Source: Chloroflexota bacterium
Lineage (GTDB): Bacteria > Chloroflexota > Anaerolineae > Promineifilales > Promineifilaceae
DNA: 46,083 bases
Assembly: GCA_020628815.1 (NCBI GenBank)
Contig: JAHDEN010000003.1
Coordinates: 68,146 to 114,228, forward strand
Direction of reading: 5' to 3'
Shown here: in pieces, positions 1 through 9,294 of the stretch
Layout of the letters: every line of letters starts with the position of its first letter
How positions within the stretch are numbered: position 1 is the stretch's first letter
The notes under the pieces: generated by a model
What the model saw: only the letters and a program-made list of their open reading frames with translations
What the model was told of the DNA's origin: nothing
Database searches by the model: none
Translations under genes and position numbers: made by a program

Positions 1-774
1 GATGATGATGGTCACCCGATCGGTAAAACGTATGGGGATGGGATGCCTAATCGGCCGGAAGAGTGGCTGAACGGGAATCGCATTCATGTTGGGTCTGTGC
101 TTGTTAAAAAGGCTTGGCTAGATGAAGTGGAGCCATTTGATGAGAGCCTGCGGGCGTGTGAAGATTGGGACATGTGGCTGCGTTTAGCTGCGGCTGGTTG
201 TCAGATGCTGTGGCTCCCAGAAACCGTTTCAAAATACCGCGTACATGGTCATCAGATGACCCGAGAGACGTTGCGGATGAAATCGGCCATGCTCACAGTA
301 TTAGATAAAACGTTTAAGAGCGACAGGTTGCCCAAAGCTTGGCGCGATGCTGAAGCTGAAGCTAGGTCAGCAGCTTTAGTCAAAGCGGCCGCTCGCGCAT
401 TTTTATCTGGGGATGGAGCGAGCGCTAAAGAAGATATTGCACAAGCGGTGAAGTATAACCCGGCGCTGGCCCAGCAAGATGGGGATCAACTCTTGAACAC
501 TTTTCTGGGATGGGCTTTTTCCCCCTCGTCAGAAGATCCTTTGCAATATATGACCTTTGTTTTTGATCATCTACCCAGCAGCGTACCGGTATCAGAGAAC
601 AAGAAAAAAGATATGTTGGGGCAACTGGCAGTGAATCTAGCCTTTGACACGTATGCTCAAGGGCAGTCAGAAAAAACACGCCAATATGTTGTAGAAACGG
701 CCAAAATCGCACCGGCACGGTTGGTTAACCGCAAGCTGTGCACTATTTATCTTAAATCACTTTTAGCAGGATAA
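1..774 (+). CDS. Family 2 glycosyltransferase, 5'-truncated by window edge
   Basis: The reading frame is open from base 1, so the 257 visible codons are the C-terminal part of a longer gene; the ATG at 43 is probably internal. The visible part has the typical end of a GT-A fold family 2 enzyme: a segment around codons 35-60 with GSVLVKK, then a CEDWDMWLRLAAAG stretch (the acidic ED..MWLRL motif that carries the catalytic base in this family), followed by YRVHGHQMT. The remaining roughly 150 residues are a helical tail without a recognised domain. It would transfer a sugar from a nucleotide donor to a lipid-linked glycan in the cytoplasm. It sits 8 bases before a GT4 gene and begins the visible polysaccharide operon. 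The exact sugar cannot be told. Confidence 0.85.
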   Translation, partial: DDDGHPIGKTYGDGMPNRPEEWLNGNRIHVGSVLVKKAWLDEVEPFDESLRACEDWDMWLRLAAAGCQMLWLPETVSKYRVHGHQMTRETLRMKSAMLTVLDKTFKSDRLPKAWRDAEAEARSAALVKAAARAFLSGDGASAKEDIAQAVKYNPALAQQDGDQLLNTFLGWAFSPSSEDPLQYMTFVFDHLPSSVPVSENKKKDMLGQLAVNLAFDTYAQGQSEKTRQYVVETAKIAPARLVNRKLCTIYLKSLLAG

Positions 775-782
775 CTTACTGA

Positions 783-1787
783 ATGAAATTAGGTGTTGCC
801 ATCGAAGATACGTGGGACTTTTTCCACGAAATATATGCAGACTTCCAATCCCATCATGACGTAACTCTGTTTGAACGGCGGGAGACGAATTCCCCTGTTT
901 TCTACACTCGTATCAACCGCTATCTTTTTAATCAAGATTTGGCCAAGTTGATGCAGGATAATGATCTTGTGTTTTTCGAGTGGTCTAGTCACCTGCTGGC
1001 GGCCGCAACCCGTTTGCCTAAAACGTGCAAAATCGTGACCCGCTTACATCGGTTTGAACTGAACGAATGGGCAGATCAAATTGATTGGGACAAGGTAGAC
1101 TTGCTGATTGTGGTTTGTGAGAACAAAAAGCAAGAAGTTCTAAAACGTTTCCCTCAATTAGCCGAAAAAATAGAAGTTGTTTACGAAGCGGTGGATACTG
1201 AAAAGTTTGTGCCAGATGACAAACCTTTTGCTGGGGATATCGGCATTCTGTGCCACATGACTCCTCGTAAACGAGTCTATGAGCTTATTCTGGCATTTTA
1301 TGATGCGATCAAATTGAACCCGAACCTCAAACTGCACGTTGGTGGGGGAATGCACGTGGCTCACCGGGACTACTACGAAGCTTTGGTAGACACTGTGGAC
1401 CGTTTAGGGTTGAACGATCACGTTCAATTTTATGGTCACGTTGATGATCCAAAAAGTTGGTATAAAAAAGTAGACGTTGTGTTCTCTAACGGCTATTCAG
1501 AGGGATTGCAGGTTTCTCCTCTTGAGGCGATGTCCAGCGGCCGGTATGTTCTGTCTCACTTTTGGCCAGGTGCTGATGAGATGTTGCCACGCGATTATTT
1601 ATACTTTACGAATGACGAACTTGTTCAAAAGCTGTTGGCTTATGCCTCGTCAACCAACGATTTTAAGAAAGATCAATCCGCTTTTATGCGTAACCGTGTA
1701 CTCGAACTGTTCAATATAGAAAATACGCGCCGCCAGATCCGTGAATTGACTGAGGCGATTGCGGATGGGAGCTACAACAAAGCATGA
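783..1787 (+). CDS. GT4 family glycosyltransferase (short)
   Basis: This 334-residue protein is a GT-B fold glycosyltransferase of the GT4 type. The C-terminal donor-binding domain has the EX7E motif (E240 to E248 in SEGLQVSPLEAMSSG), which contacts the nucleotide-sugar, and a preceding YGHVDDPKSWY stretch typical of the domain linker helix. The N-terminal acceptor domain begins MKLGVAIEDTWDFF rather than with the usual glycine-rich loop and is shorter than in most GT4 enzymes (family usually 360-420). The stop codon overlaps the next gene's start (ATGA), so translation is probably coupled. Family assignment is firm; donor and acceptor are unknown. Confidence 0.87.
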   Translation: MKLGVAIEDTWDFFHEIYADFQSHHDVTLFERRETNSPVFYTRINRYLFNQDLAKLMQDNDLVFFEWSSHLLAAATRLPKTCKIVTRLHRFELNEWADQIDWDKVDLLIVVCENKKQEVLKRFPQLAEKIEVVYEAVDTEKFVPDDKPFAGDIGILCHMTPRKRVYELILAFYDAIKLNPNLKLHVGGGMHVAHRDYYEALVDTVDRLGLNDHVQFYGHVDDPKSWYKKVDVVFSNGYSEGLQVSPLEAMSSGRYVLSHFWPGADEMLPRDYLYFTNDELVQKLLAYASSTNDFKKDQSAFMRNRVLELFNIENTRRQIRELTEAIADGSYNKA

Positions 1788-3031
1788 AAGTAGGCTATTT
1801 GTGGCAAATTGAAGATGCCGAAATCAATACAACGTCTACATCTGTTTTGCATATTACCGCCGTCATTTCGGGGCTTAAAAAACGGCTGCATCAGGTCCGC
1901 TTTGTAACAACCCCAGACAAAGAGTTGAGCTATACAGATGATTGGGAAGATTGGCACAAAGTCCCGCTGGGCTTTTTTGATTCAAAATTATACAAATTAG
2001 TTCGTGGTGGGATCGGTTTTCTGCAAGGCAAATTGCGTTTGCCCTACTTCCACTTTTTTGACAGCATGCGGTATGGGCATGTGGTGACAACCGCCTGCAA
2101 AGATTACGACGTTTTGTTTGAGCGATACTGGCTTTTAAACTATGGGGGTTTGATAGCGGCAAAACGATTGGGGGTCCCACTCATCCTTGAAATTAATGGG
2201 GACTTGTTTCAAGAATATGAAATGATGGGGATTGAACTGTCTGCGTTGCAGTGGCGGGTTGTGCGATTTATTAATCGGAAGTTGTTTAAGCATGCGGACC
2301 ATGTGGTAACGGTTAGCGATCCTCTGCGCACAAAAATGATAAAGATGTGGGATTTGCCTGAAGATAAGGTCACGGCCATTGATAATGGGGCCCATGTGGA
2401 CCGATTTGCGGCCGATTATGATCTCACTGACCTTCGGGCTAAATATCAGCTAAACGGCGAGCCAACGGCCGTTTTTGTGGGCACGTTCCGCTTGTGGCAT
2501 GGGTTAGATCTTGTGATCGAGGCTTTCAAAAAAGCGGCCAAAAAAGATGATAGTTTTCGATTGTTGTTAATCGGAGACGGCCCACAGTACGATGAAATTC
2601 AGAAACTTGTCGGGGAATACGGCTTGACCGATAAAGTTGTGTTTACCGGCAAGGTAAAACATGAAGATGTCGCTCCGATTATGAAGCTGGCACAGGTTGC
2701 CCTTGTTAATCCAAGACTGTCACCGGCATCGGCCGCCCAAAGCCCTCTAAAACTATTTGAATATATGGCGGGTGGTAAAGCCGTCATCGCCCCAGATGTG
2801 CCAAATATTCAAAAAATTATGACCCACGGTGAGCATGGATTATTGATTCCCCCCAATGATGCCGATCATTTGGCTGAAGCGATGTACACCTTGCTAAGTG
2901 ACCAGGCAACCAGCCAGAAAATGGGAAATGTGGCTCAAGAAAAAGCGCTGGCTGAATTTTCTTGGGATAAAACGGTTGAACGAATTGAAGACATCATGGT
3001 AGATCTGATCGCCAAAAAACAGAGAAAATAA
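1784..3031 (+). CDS. GT4 family glycosyltransferase
   Basis: A full-length 415-residue GT-B enzyme. The C-terminal Rossmann domain is clear: FVGTFRLWHGLDLVIEAF at about residues 231-248, LLLIGDGPQYDEI at about 260-272, and SPLKLFEYMAGGKAVIAP with E326 as the conserved second glutamate of the donor site. The first EX7E position is not a glutamate (SPASAAQSPLKLFE), a variation seen in WcaI/WbuB-like members. The gene starts inside the previous stop codon (ATGA overlap) and ends one base before the next start. It should add one sugar to the growing undecaprenyl-linked repeat unit; specificity is not readable. Confidence 0.9.
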   Translation: MKVGYLWQIEDAEINTTSTSVLHITAVISGLKKRLHQVRFVTTPDKELSYTDDWEDWHKVPLGFFDSKLYKLVRGGIGFLQGKLRLPYFHFFDSMRYGHVVTTACKDYDVLFERYWLLNYGGLIAAKRLGVPLILEINGDLFQEYEMMGIELSALQWRVVRFINRKLFKHADHVVTVSDPLRTKMIKMWDLPEDKVTAIDNGAHVDRFAADYDLTDLRAKYQLNGEPTAVFVGTFRLWHGLDLVIEAFKKAAKKDDSFRLLLIGDGPQYDEIQKLVGEYGLTDKVVFTGKVKHEDVAPIMKLAQVALVNPRLSPASAAQSPLKLFEYMAGGKAVIAPDVPNIQKIMTHGEHGLLIPPNDADHLAEAMYTLLSDQATSQKMGNVAQEKALAEFSWDKTVERIEDIMVDLIAKKQRK

Positions 3032-3032
3032 T

Positions 3033-4286
3033 ATGCGCATACTACTTATCTCATCCTATTATCCGCCACACTTTATTGGTGGCTGGGAACAAATGGTTCG
3101 CGACTGTAGCGAAATTTTTATTGAGCGGGGTCACGAAACTCACATCCTCACCAGTACGCATGGTGTAGAAAAGCAGGTGGTTGAAGGTAACGTGTCAAGG
3201 GTTTTGCACCCTGACAGCGACGTTTTTCATTACGACCCATTGCGTGAGATCAACCACAAACGGATGCTGGAAGAAAATCTGCAAAACACAGAAAAGGTGA
3301 TTAAGGAATTTAAGCCTGATATTGTGTTTGTACATTTGATGTACAACATGTCAAAAGGGGTTCCTTGGATCGCAGAGCAGCTGATGCCCGGCCGGGTCGC
3401 CTATTGGATCGCAAATGATTGGCCATATGCGCCTGATCCACACACAGCTTATTGGCTTGACCGAGCGGGCAACCCGATCAAACAGGCCCTTAAATCTATT
3501 GTGGGACAGATTCCGCTGGCCGCAATCAAAAAAGAACACGATCGTTTTAAGCTCCGCTTTAAACATGTGATGTGTGTGAGCCAAGCGGTTTTGAATAGCT
3601 TGAACGTAGAGGCGGGGATACCTCTGGATTCCCTTGAAGTTTTGAATAATGGAGTGGAAACCGAGTTATTTAAACCAACAGATCAATCAAATTATCCAGC
3701 GGATCAATTAAGATTGTTTTATGCAGGCTCTGTGAATACCCACAAAGGAATTCACACAATCCTTGAAGCGATGCATTATTTGGATGAGCAAAACAACCTC
3801 AACCAAATTACGTTAACCGTTGTGGGTGACGGCCATCCAGATTATGCGGTGCGGTTAAAAAAATATATTAAGGAGCATAAACTAGAGCAGGTGGTCACTT
3901 TGGCCGGACGTGTTCCCCGCTCCCAAATGCATGAGATTATGCGTGATTTTAATGTGCTCGTTTTCCCATCTATTTGGGAAGAGCCATTAGCCCGCATGAT
4001 GCAAGAAGGAATGTCGGCCGGGCTGACTGTGGTTGGCACGTTAACCGGTGGCAGTGGCGAATTGCTCGTTGAAGGTGAGACAGGGCTAACCTTTGACAAA
4101 GAAAACTTTGTGCAACTGTCTGAGCGGTTGCTTGAACTACAAGCAGATCCTGAACTGCGTCAGCGTTTGGCTGACAACGGCCGTGCTGAAATCTTAAAGC
4201 GATTTAGCATGGAGCGTATGATGGACAAAATGGAATCTAATCTTGAAGAGATTCTCGCTAATCAGCCCGTTTCCGCCGTTAAGTAA
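3033..4286 (+). CDS. GT4 family glycosyltransferase
   Basis: A 417-residue GT-B protein. The N-terminus MRILLISSYYPPHFIGGWEQ carries the glycine loop of the acceptor domain. The C-terminal donor domain shows AGSVNTHKGIHTILEAMHYL (about 231-250), VVGDGHPDYA and a complete EX7E motif with E317 and E325 in EEPLARMMQEGMSAG. It resembles the next gene throughout, including the shared PGRV...(N)DWP/DYWP segment near residue 120-132, which suggests the two arose by tandem duplication. It abuts the next start with no spacer. Role: cytoplasmic sugar transfer onto lipid-linked glycan; donor unknown. Confidence 0.92.
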   Translation: MRILLISSYYPPHFIGGWEQMVRDCSEIFIERGHETHILTSTHGVEKQVVEGNVSRVLHPDSDVFHYDPLREINHKRMLEENLQNTEKVIKEFKPDIVFVHLMYNMSKGVPWIAEQLMPGRVAYWIANDWPYAPDPHTAYWLDRAGNPIKQALKSIVGQIPLAAIKKEHDRFKLRFKHVMCVSQAVLNSLNVEAGIPLDSLEVLNNGVETELFKPTDQSNYPADQLRLFYAGSVNTHKGIHTILEAMHYLDEQNNLNQITLTVVGDGHPDYAVRLKKYIKEHKLEQVVTLAGRVPRSQMHEIMRDFNVLVFPSIWEEPLARMMQEGMSAGLTVVGTLTGGSGELLVEGETGLTFDKENFVQLSERLLELQADPELRQRLADNGRAEILKRFSMERMMDKMESNLEEILANQPVSAVK

Positions 4287-5516
4287 ATGCGAACGTTGTT
4301 TATCTCGAACTTTTACCCGCCGCTCGGCCGTGGTGGGTATGAAGAATGGTGCCAAGAAGTTGCGCTTCGCTTTTTAGAGCAGGGCGAGCAGGTTCGGGTT
4401 TTAACAAGCAAATCGCAAACCAATTCTCCGAACGATCCCCCACATCTTTTTCGAGAGTTAAACCTAGAAATGGAACTCGCTTCGTTGTCGAACGGGCTTA
4501 AGTTTTTTACCCATCGCCAAAAACGGGTTCAAGAATCCCTAAACACCTTAAAAACCCATATCGAAACCTTCAAACCAGATACTGTTTTGGTTTGGGGGAT
4601 GTGGAATCTTCCTTTTGATATCCCCGCCTTGGCAGAAAAACTGCTCCCCGGCCGAGTGTTTTACTATTTGGGCGATTATTGGCCCACGCTACCACCTCAA
4701 TTCCAAAACTATTGGGAAGCTGAACCGAGCGGAGCTTTAACCGCCTTGCCCAAGAAGATTCTGGCCTTACCCGCAAAAGCGATTTTAAAGCGAGAGGAAC
4801 GGGCCAAACTTGAGCTAAAACATGGTTTATTTTGCTCAAACTATTTAAACACCGCATTGCGAGACAAGGGAATTCGATTTGGAACTGAAAAAGTGATTTA
4901 TGGGGCAATCGACACATCACAATACGATTCGCAGAAAGCTGATCGGGTTGATGATACGGTTCAATTGCTCGCTATCGGCCGATTGATAGAAGACAAAGGG
5001 TTCCACACCATATTAGAAGCGGTTAAAATTTTAATTACGAAACAAGAACACCAAGCTATTCATTTACGTATTATTGGTCGTGGTAACCCTAGCTATGAAC
5101 AGCAGCTTGAAAAATATGTGGCTGATCATCAGTTAGAAAAATATGTAACCTTTGTTGGAAATGTAGCAAAAGCTGAAATGCCAAAACAATATCAAAATTC
5201 AGACGTCTTTATCTTTGCGTCCCAGTGGCCTGAGCCCTTTGGGCGGGTGATTGTCGAGGCGATGGCATCTAACTTGGCCATCGTTGCGTCGGCAACAGGT
5301 GGTGCGGCCGAAATAATTGACAGCGGCAACAATGCACTGACGTTTGAGCGATCAAATGCTACAGATTTAGCCGCTAAATTAGGACAAATCATCGCTGACC
5401 CAGCCTTGCGCCAAAAGCTTAGCCAGCAGGGATTGCAAGATGCTGAGAAGTTTGACATTTCAAGAATGGCGGCCGAAATCTATTCAAGCTTGGAATCAGT
5501 TTTGATCAGTAGTTGA
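4287..5516 (+). CDS. GT4 family glycosyltransferase, paralogue of upstream gene
   Basis: This 409-residue protein starts directly after the previous stop. It has MRTLFISNFYPPLGRGGYEEW at the N-terminus (acceptor-domain glycine loop), AIGRLIEDKGFHTILEAVKIL at about 229-249, and the EX7E motif E316 to E324 in PEPFGRVIVEAMASN. The middle segment around residues 121-145 (PGRVFYYLGDYWP) matches the upstream neighbour, so the pair are likely duplicates that have taken on different specificities. It acts in the cytoplasm on a membrane-bound acceptor. Family call is secure; the sugar is not known. Confidence 0.92.
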   Translation: MRTLFISNFYPPLGRGGYEEWCQEVALRFLEQGEQVRVLTSKSQTNSPNDPPHLFRELNLEMELASLSNGLKFFTHRQKRVQESLNTLKTHIETFKPDTVLVWGMWNLPFDIPALAEKLLPGRVFYYLGDYWPTLPPQFQNYWEAEPSGALTALPKKILALPAKAILKREERAKLELKHGLFCSNYLNTALRDKGIRFGTEKVIYGAIDTSQYDSQKADRVDDTVQLLAIGRLIEDKGFHTILEAVKILITKQEHQAIHLRIIGRGNPSYEQQLEKYVADHQLEKYVTFVGNVAKAEMPKQYQNSDVFIFASQWPEPFGRVIVEAMASNLAIVASATGGAAEIIDSGNNALTFERSNATDLAAKLGQIIADPALRQKLSQQGLQDAEKFDISRMAAEIYSSLESVLISS

Positions 5517-5517
5517 C

Positions 5518-6690
5518 ATGAAAATTCTCTTTCTATCCGCATGGTACCCATACCCAGCGAACAACGGCTCAAAACTGCGCATTTTCAACCTGCTGCGTGG
5601 TTTATCTAAAAATCACGATGTGCATCTGATTAGCTTTACCGATAAACCTAATCCAGATCAAACTGTGCTAGAAGAATATTGCACGTCGGTTCGATCAATT
5701 CGCTGGGCCGAGAATCGGTTATCGGGTGCCAATCGGCTGATTGCAAAGGCATCGCCAACGCCATTTTCGTTTTTGGATACGTTTTCAGAAGATATGGTTG
5801 CGGCCATTAACAATGTTTTAGACTCTGAAGAGATTGATCTAATCATCGCTTCACAAATTAAAACCGGCACATATGCCCCGTATTTCCGTAATATCCCAGC
5901 CATCTTTGAAGAAATTGAGCTGGGTGTGATGTACGAGCAGTATGCAGCGGCCGAATCGCTTAAAAACCGTCTTAGATACCGTTTGACGTGGCAAAAGCAT
6001 CAAAACTATCTGAGGGGATTGTTAAAATATTTCGGGGCGATTACGGTCGCTTCTCGAGAAGAGAAACACCTATTTCACACAAAAATTGCTGGTGAAGGTG
6101 TAAAATCTGAAATAGTGCCAAATGGGGTAGACGTTGATAGCTACGTCCCATACTATGAAAGTGCGAAACCGAATACACTGATATTTACAGGTGCGTTTGG
6201 ATTTCATTCAAATTACGAAGCGATGGTTTGGTTTGTGGGGGAAGTATTCCCACTCATCCAAAAAGCGATTCCTGACGTAACCCTATCTATCACGGGTGAT
6301 CATAAAGATCTTTCTCTGCCGCAAGAGGATGGGATTATCCGGACCGGATTTGTAGATGATATCCGGCCGCTGATTGCACAATCGGCCGTGAGTATCGCAC
6401 CCTTACTAACTGGTGGCGGCACCCGTTTAAAAATTCTTGAAGCGATGGCTTTGAAAACAGCCGTTGTGGCCACCTCAAAAGGGGCACAAGGATTAGATGC
6501 AACGTCGGGAGAACAGTGTCTCATCGAAGATACGGCCGATGGATTTGCACAAGCCGTCATTGAATTGCTGAAAAACGACGAAATGCACAAACGCATTGTT
6601 GAAAATGGGTTTGAACTGGTAAAGAAAAAATATGATTGGAAAGAGATCTTGCCAATCCTTGATGAGTTAGCGACATGTATCAAAGAATAG
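5518..6690 (+). CDS. GT4 family glycosyltransferase, Stp1-like subgroup
   Basis: A 390-residue GT-B enzyme. The N-terminus MKILFLSAWYPYPANNGSKLR and the segment FTGAFGFHSNYEAMVWF (about 223-239) are hallmarks of the Stp1/EpsH-associated sugar transferases found in exopolysaccharide loci. The donor site reads GGGTRLKILEAMALKT with E308; the first EX7E position is occupied by the glycine-rich LLTGGG turn, as is normal for this subgroup. The gene begins one base after the previous stop and its 3' end overlaps the next gene by 16 bases if the upstream start there is used. Two other genes here, at 9295 and 11827, belong to the same subgroup. Confidence 0.9.
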   Translation: MKILFLSAWYPYPANNGSKLRIFNLLRGLSKNHDVHLISFTDKPNPDQTVLEEYCTSVRSIRWAENRLSGANRLIAKASPTPFSFLDTFSEDMVAAINNVLDSEEIDLIIASQIKTGTYAPYFRNIPAIFEEIELGVMYEQYAAAESLKNRLRYRLTWQKHQNYLRGLLKYFGAITVASREEKHLFHTKIAGEGVKSEIVPNGVDVDSYVPYYESAKPNTLIFTGAFGFHSNYEAMVWFVGEVFPLIQKAIPDVTLSITGDHKDLSLPQEDGIIRTGFVDDIRPLIAQSAVSIAPLLTGGGTRLKILEAMALKTAVVATSKGAQGLDATSGEQCLIEDTADGFAQAVIELLKNDEMHKRIVENGFELVKKKYDWKEILPILDELATCIKE

Positions 6691-8132
6691 AAAGAACCAG
6701 ATTGTTCGGGAACCAAATGAGGCAGTTTTGGTCTGATTTGCTCATCCAATATCGCGGATTTTTTATTCGTACATTCTTTGTCATTGCGATTTTGGCGATG
6801 TCGATTGTCGTTCCCTACCTGCTTTCGACAGACAATCAGCTCGCTTTTGTATTCTTGCTTCTGCCCGTTCTGTTAATCGGTTTCAACTCGATCACACAAT
6901 GGAGCGGCATGGGGAAGAGCGTTGTGCTTATTTCAGCCCTCTTTGTCGGTTTTGAAATAGGTACCGGGACCGAATCATCGATTAATGCCGGCATGTTGGT
7001 GCTGGTTGGTCTGGTGGTCCTCTGGCTGCTGCGCATTGTCGTGCAAGACACCCCTGCAAAAATTCTAGATATCGAAACATTTATCCCGCTGAGTTTGTTC
7101 GTTATCTTTACTTTTGTCTCGTTTTTGGCGGGTCAAATTACGTGGTACACCTTCGCAGAAGAAACCTCGATTGCGGCTCAGATTGGTGGGTTAGGGGTTT
7201 TCGTCCTGTCTGCGTTTGCCTTTTGGCTGTCAGCCAATCAGGTCGACGATCCGTTTTGGTTGAAATCAGGACTGACCGTTTTAATGATTGCTGGGCTTGT
7301 TTATTTCCTAAGCCGCATTGTTCCGGGTGAACCCGGCCGTCTTTTGGGCCTACTCATACCCCGTGGTGCATCAGGCAGTATGCTGTTTTTGTGGTCTGGA
7401 TGTATGGCTTTAGGGCAGGGGCTGCTCAACAATAAAATGCACCCATTCTGGCGTGGCGTCTGCTTGTTAATACCTACTTTAGCATTTTACGTCGCCTTTT
7501 TTATTCTAAGAGGCTGGGTGTCTGGCTATTTACCACTGATCGCATCGATCGGAATTGTGGTCTGGCTGGCGTTCCCCAAAGCAGGAGGGGTTCTCGGCAT
7601 TGCGGCCGTTGGTGCTGGTGCATTCCAGCTTCAATCGATTCTGAATCAATATGTTTTCATTGGTGACAATTCATACAGCTTAGGAACCCGTTTAGATGCG
7701 TGGGGCATCCTTGGTGAGATTACGAGTATCAGTCCGCTGTTTGGGCTTGGCCCCGCCAATTATTACAACATTACGCCACTGTTCCCTATTCGGGGTTATG
7801 CGGTGCAGTTTAATTCTCATAGTCAGTATGTAGACCTGTATGCTCAAACGGGCATTGTTGGGTTAGTTCTGTTTATCTGGTTCTTCTGGCGTGTTTTAAA
7901 ACTGGGATGGGGCTTAAATACCCGAATTACCGAATACAACTTTGAAAAAGGGTATGTGGTTGGTGTTTTGGGTGGCACAGTTGGAACCTTGATTTCGGCC
8001 GGGCTTGGCGACTGGGTAATCCCATTTGTGTACAACATCGGTTTTTCCGGTTTTCGCTCTAGCGTTATCGCTTGGCTGTGCATGGGTGGATTGGTTGCAA
8101 TCAAGCAGTTCTATGCAGCTGAGACAGAATAA
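6675..8132 (+). CDS. O-antigen ligase/polymerase-like membrane protein (Wzy/WaaL family)
   Basis: A 485-residue integral membrane protein with about 11-12 hydrophobic segments. Late in the protein there is the Wzy_C-type signature: GTRLDAWGILGEI, then FGLGPANYYNITPLFP and a periplasmic loop ending in NSHSQYVDLYAQTGIVGLVLFIWFF. The conserved histidine/tyrosine region (HSQYVDLYAQTG) is what marks O-antigen ligases and polymerases. It would polymerise repeat units or ligate finished glycan to an acceptor on the outer face of the membrane. The listed start overlaps the previous gene by 16 bases; an in-frame ATG at 6717 (residue 15) is a plausible alternative that removes the overlap. Ligase and polymerase cannot be separated from sequence alone. 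Confidence 0.85.
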   Translation: MYQRIERTRLFGNQMRQFWSDLLIQYRGFFIRTFFVIAILAMSIVVPYLLSTDNQLAFVFLLLPVLLIGFNSITQWSGMGKSVVLISALFVGFEIGTGTESSINAGMLVLVGLVVLWLLRIVVQDTPAKILDIETFIPLSLFVIFTFVSFLAGQITWYTFAEETSIAAQIGGLGVFVLSAFAFWLSANQVDDPFWLKSGLTVLMIAGLVYFLSRIVPGEPGRLLGLLIPRGASGSMLFLWSGCMALGQGLLNNKMHPFWRGVCLLIPTLAFYVAFFILRGWVSGYLPLIASIGIVVWLAFPKAGGVLGIAAVGAGAFQLQSILNQYVFIGDNSYSLGTRLDAWGILGEITSISPLFGLGPANYYNITPLFPIRGYAVQFNSHSQYVDLYAQTGIVGLVLFIWFFWRVLKLGWGLNTRITEYNFEKGYVVGVLGGTVGTLISAGLGDWVIPFVYNIGFSGFRSSVIAWLCMGGLVAIKQFYAAETE

Positions 8133-8359
8133 ACTTTGTCTAAGGGCCTATATCAGTAGTTTGTGTTTAGTTTGAATTCGTGAGTCTCGCACAAAATCAA
8201 CCGGTGGTTTGTCAATTGTCACTTGATCGGAATCCCAGCGGGATAAACCACTTTAGGCCAATCTGGCTCGGCTACGACAAGAATGCCGATCAACTTATTC
8301 TTGACGTAGCACCGGTTCATTGTTGGTGCATTAATCAACCGTGAAGGTAGTGAACAAAT
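8133..8359 (+). other. Intergenic leader with several inverted repeats
   Basis: This 227-base gap separates two operon segments. It has a 14-base inverted repeat with one mismatch (8271-8284 against 8297-8310, 12-base loop). Directly next to its right arm, CACCGGTTCATT (8310-8321) could pair either with AATCAACCGGTG at 8195-8206 or with AATCAACC at 8333-8340, each with one mismatch. The second option lies just ahead of the possible ribosome-binding site AAGG (8344-8347) of the next gene. The two pairings exclude each other. No coding signal or family-level riboswitch match was recognised; a promoter is expected here but no convincing boxes were seen. Confidence 0.4.
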
Positions 8360-9292
8360 ATGAAGTTATCCATAGTGATTGTTAGCTGGAATACAAAACA
8401 AATACTTGCAGAATGTTTAAATTCAATCGCCCCTGTATTTGAACGAATGAACAGCAATGGTGCCCCGATGGAGGTTATTGTTGTTGATAATGCATCATCA
8501 GATGGCACAATTTCGCTATTAAAAGAATCCTACGAGTGGGTTACCCTAATTGATACGGGTGAAAATCTTGGCTTCCCCGGCGGTAATAATCGCGGATTTA
8601 ATGTGAGCAAGGGTGAATATATTCTTTTACTAAACCCGGACACAGTTGTTCATGGCTCTGCAATTGAAGAGTTGGTTCAATTTCTAGATACCCATCCTGA
8701 TGTGGGAGCAGTAGGCTCGCGGCTATTAAATACCGATGGCTCACTTCAAGAATCATGTTATCCACGGCCGACAATCGGCCGTGAGCTTTGGCGCTTATTT
8801 CATTTAGATCGAATAAAAGCGATAGGCATTTACGACATGGATCGCTGGTCTCTAGCCGAGCCACGCGAAGTGGATGTACTCATGGGCGCATGTATCCTAG
8901 TCCGCCGGCCGATCATTCAAAAAATCGGCGGGATGGATGAAGAGTATTTTATGTATTCTGAAGAGGTAGATTTGTGCAGGCGAATACAAAAAGATGGCTG
9001 GCCCATTTACTGGTTCCCCCACGCTCAAATCACCCATTACGGTGGTCAAAGTACAAATCTAGTAAAAACGGAAATGTTCTTAAGGCTGTATGAAAGCAAG
9101 CTACTCTACTTTAGTAAAAACCATGGTCGAACAGTTGCGCTTATTTACAAAGTAATCTTGTACTTTGCGTCAATACCTCGCCTCTTTTTGTATCCACTCT
9201 CCAGGGTACAAAAATCACCCACCAATCGAGAACGGATGCTCCTCCTAGCATCGCAATATAAACAACTTCTACAAAAGCTACCAAGCATGTAA
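8360..9292 (+). CDS. Family 2 glycosyltransferase, WbbL/rhamnosyltransferase-like
   Basis: A complete 310-residue GT-A enzyme. The N-terminal MKLSIVIVSWNTKQ strand, VVDNASSDGT (about 41-50, nucleotide-binding aspartates), LLNPDT (about 90-95, the DXD-equivalent metal site) and a later MYSEEVDLCRRIQKDGW segment with the catalytic-base acidic pair are all present and in order. This arrangement fits rhamnosyltransferase-like GT2 enzymes such as WbbL. There is a basic, hydrophobic C-terminal tail (VALIYKVILYFASIPRLFLY) that could dock on the membrane. It starts a new operon segment after a 227-base gap and is followed two bases later by a GT4 gene. Confidence 0.9.
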   Translation: MKLSIVIVSWNTKQILAECLNSIAPVFERMNSNGAPMEVIVVDNASSDGTISLLKESYEWVTLIDTGENLGFPGGNNRGFNVSKGEYILLLNPDTVVHGSAIEELVQFLDTHPDVGAVGSRLLNTDGSLQESCYPRPTIGRELWRLFHLDRIKAIGIYDMDRWSLAEPREVDVLMGACILVRRPIIQKIGGMDEEYFMYSEEVDLCRRIQKDGWPIYWFPHAQITHYGGQSTNLVKTEMFLRLYESKLLYFSKNHGRTVALIYKVILYFASIPRLFLYPLSRVQKSPTNRERMLLLASQYKQLLQKLPSM

Positions 9293-9294
9293 TT

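Noticed and set aside
43-774. Treating the ATG at 43 as a true start
   Set aside because: The frame is open to base 1 and the visible protein begins in the middle of a GT2 domain, so the gene is cut by the window edge.
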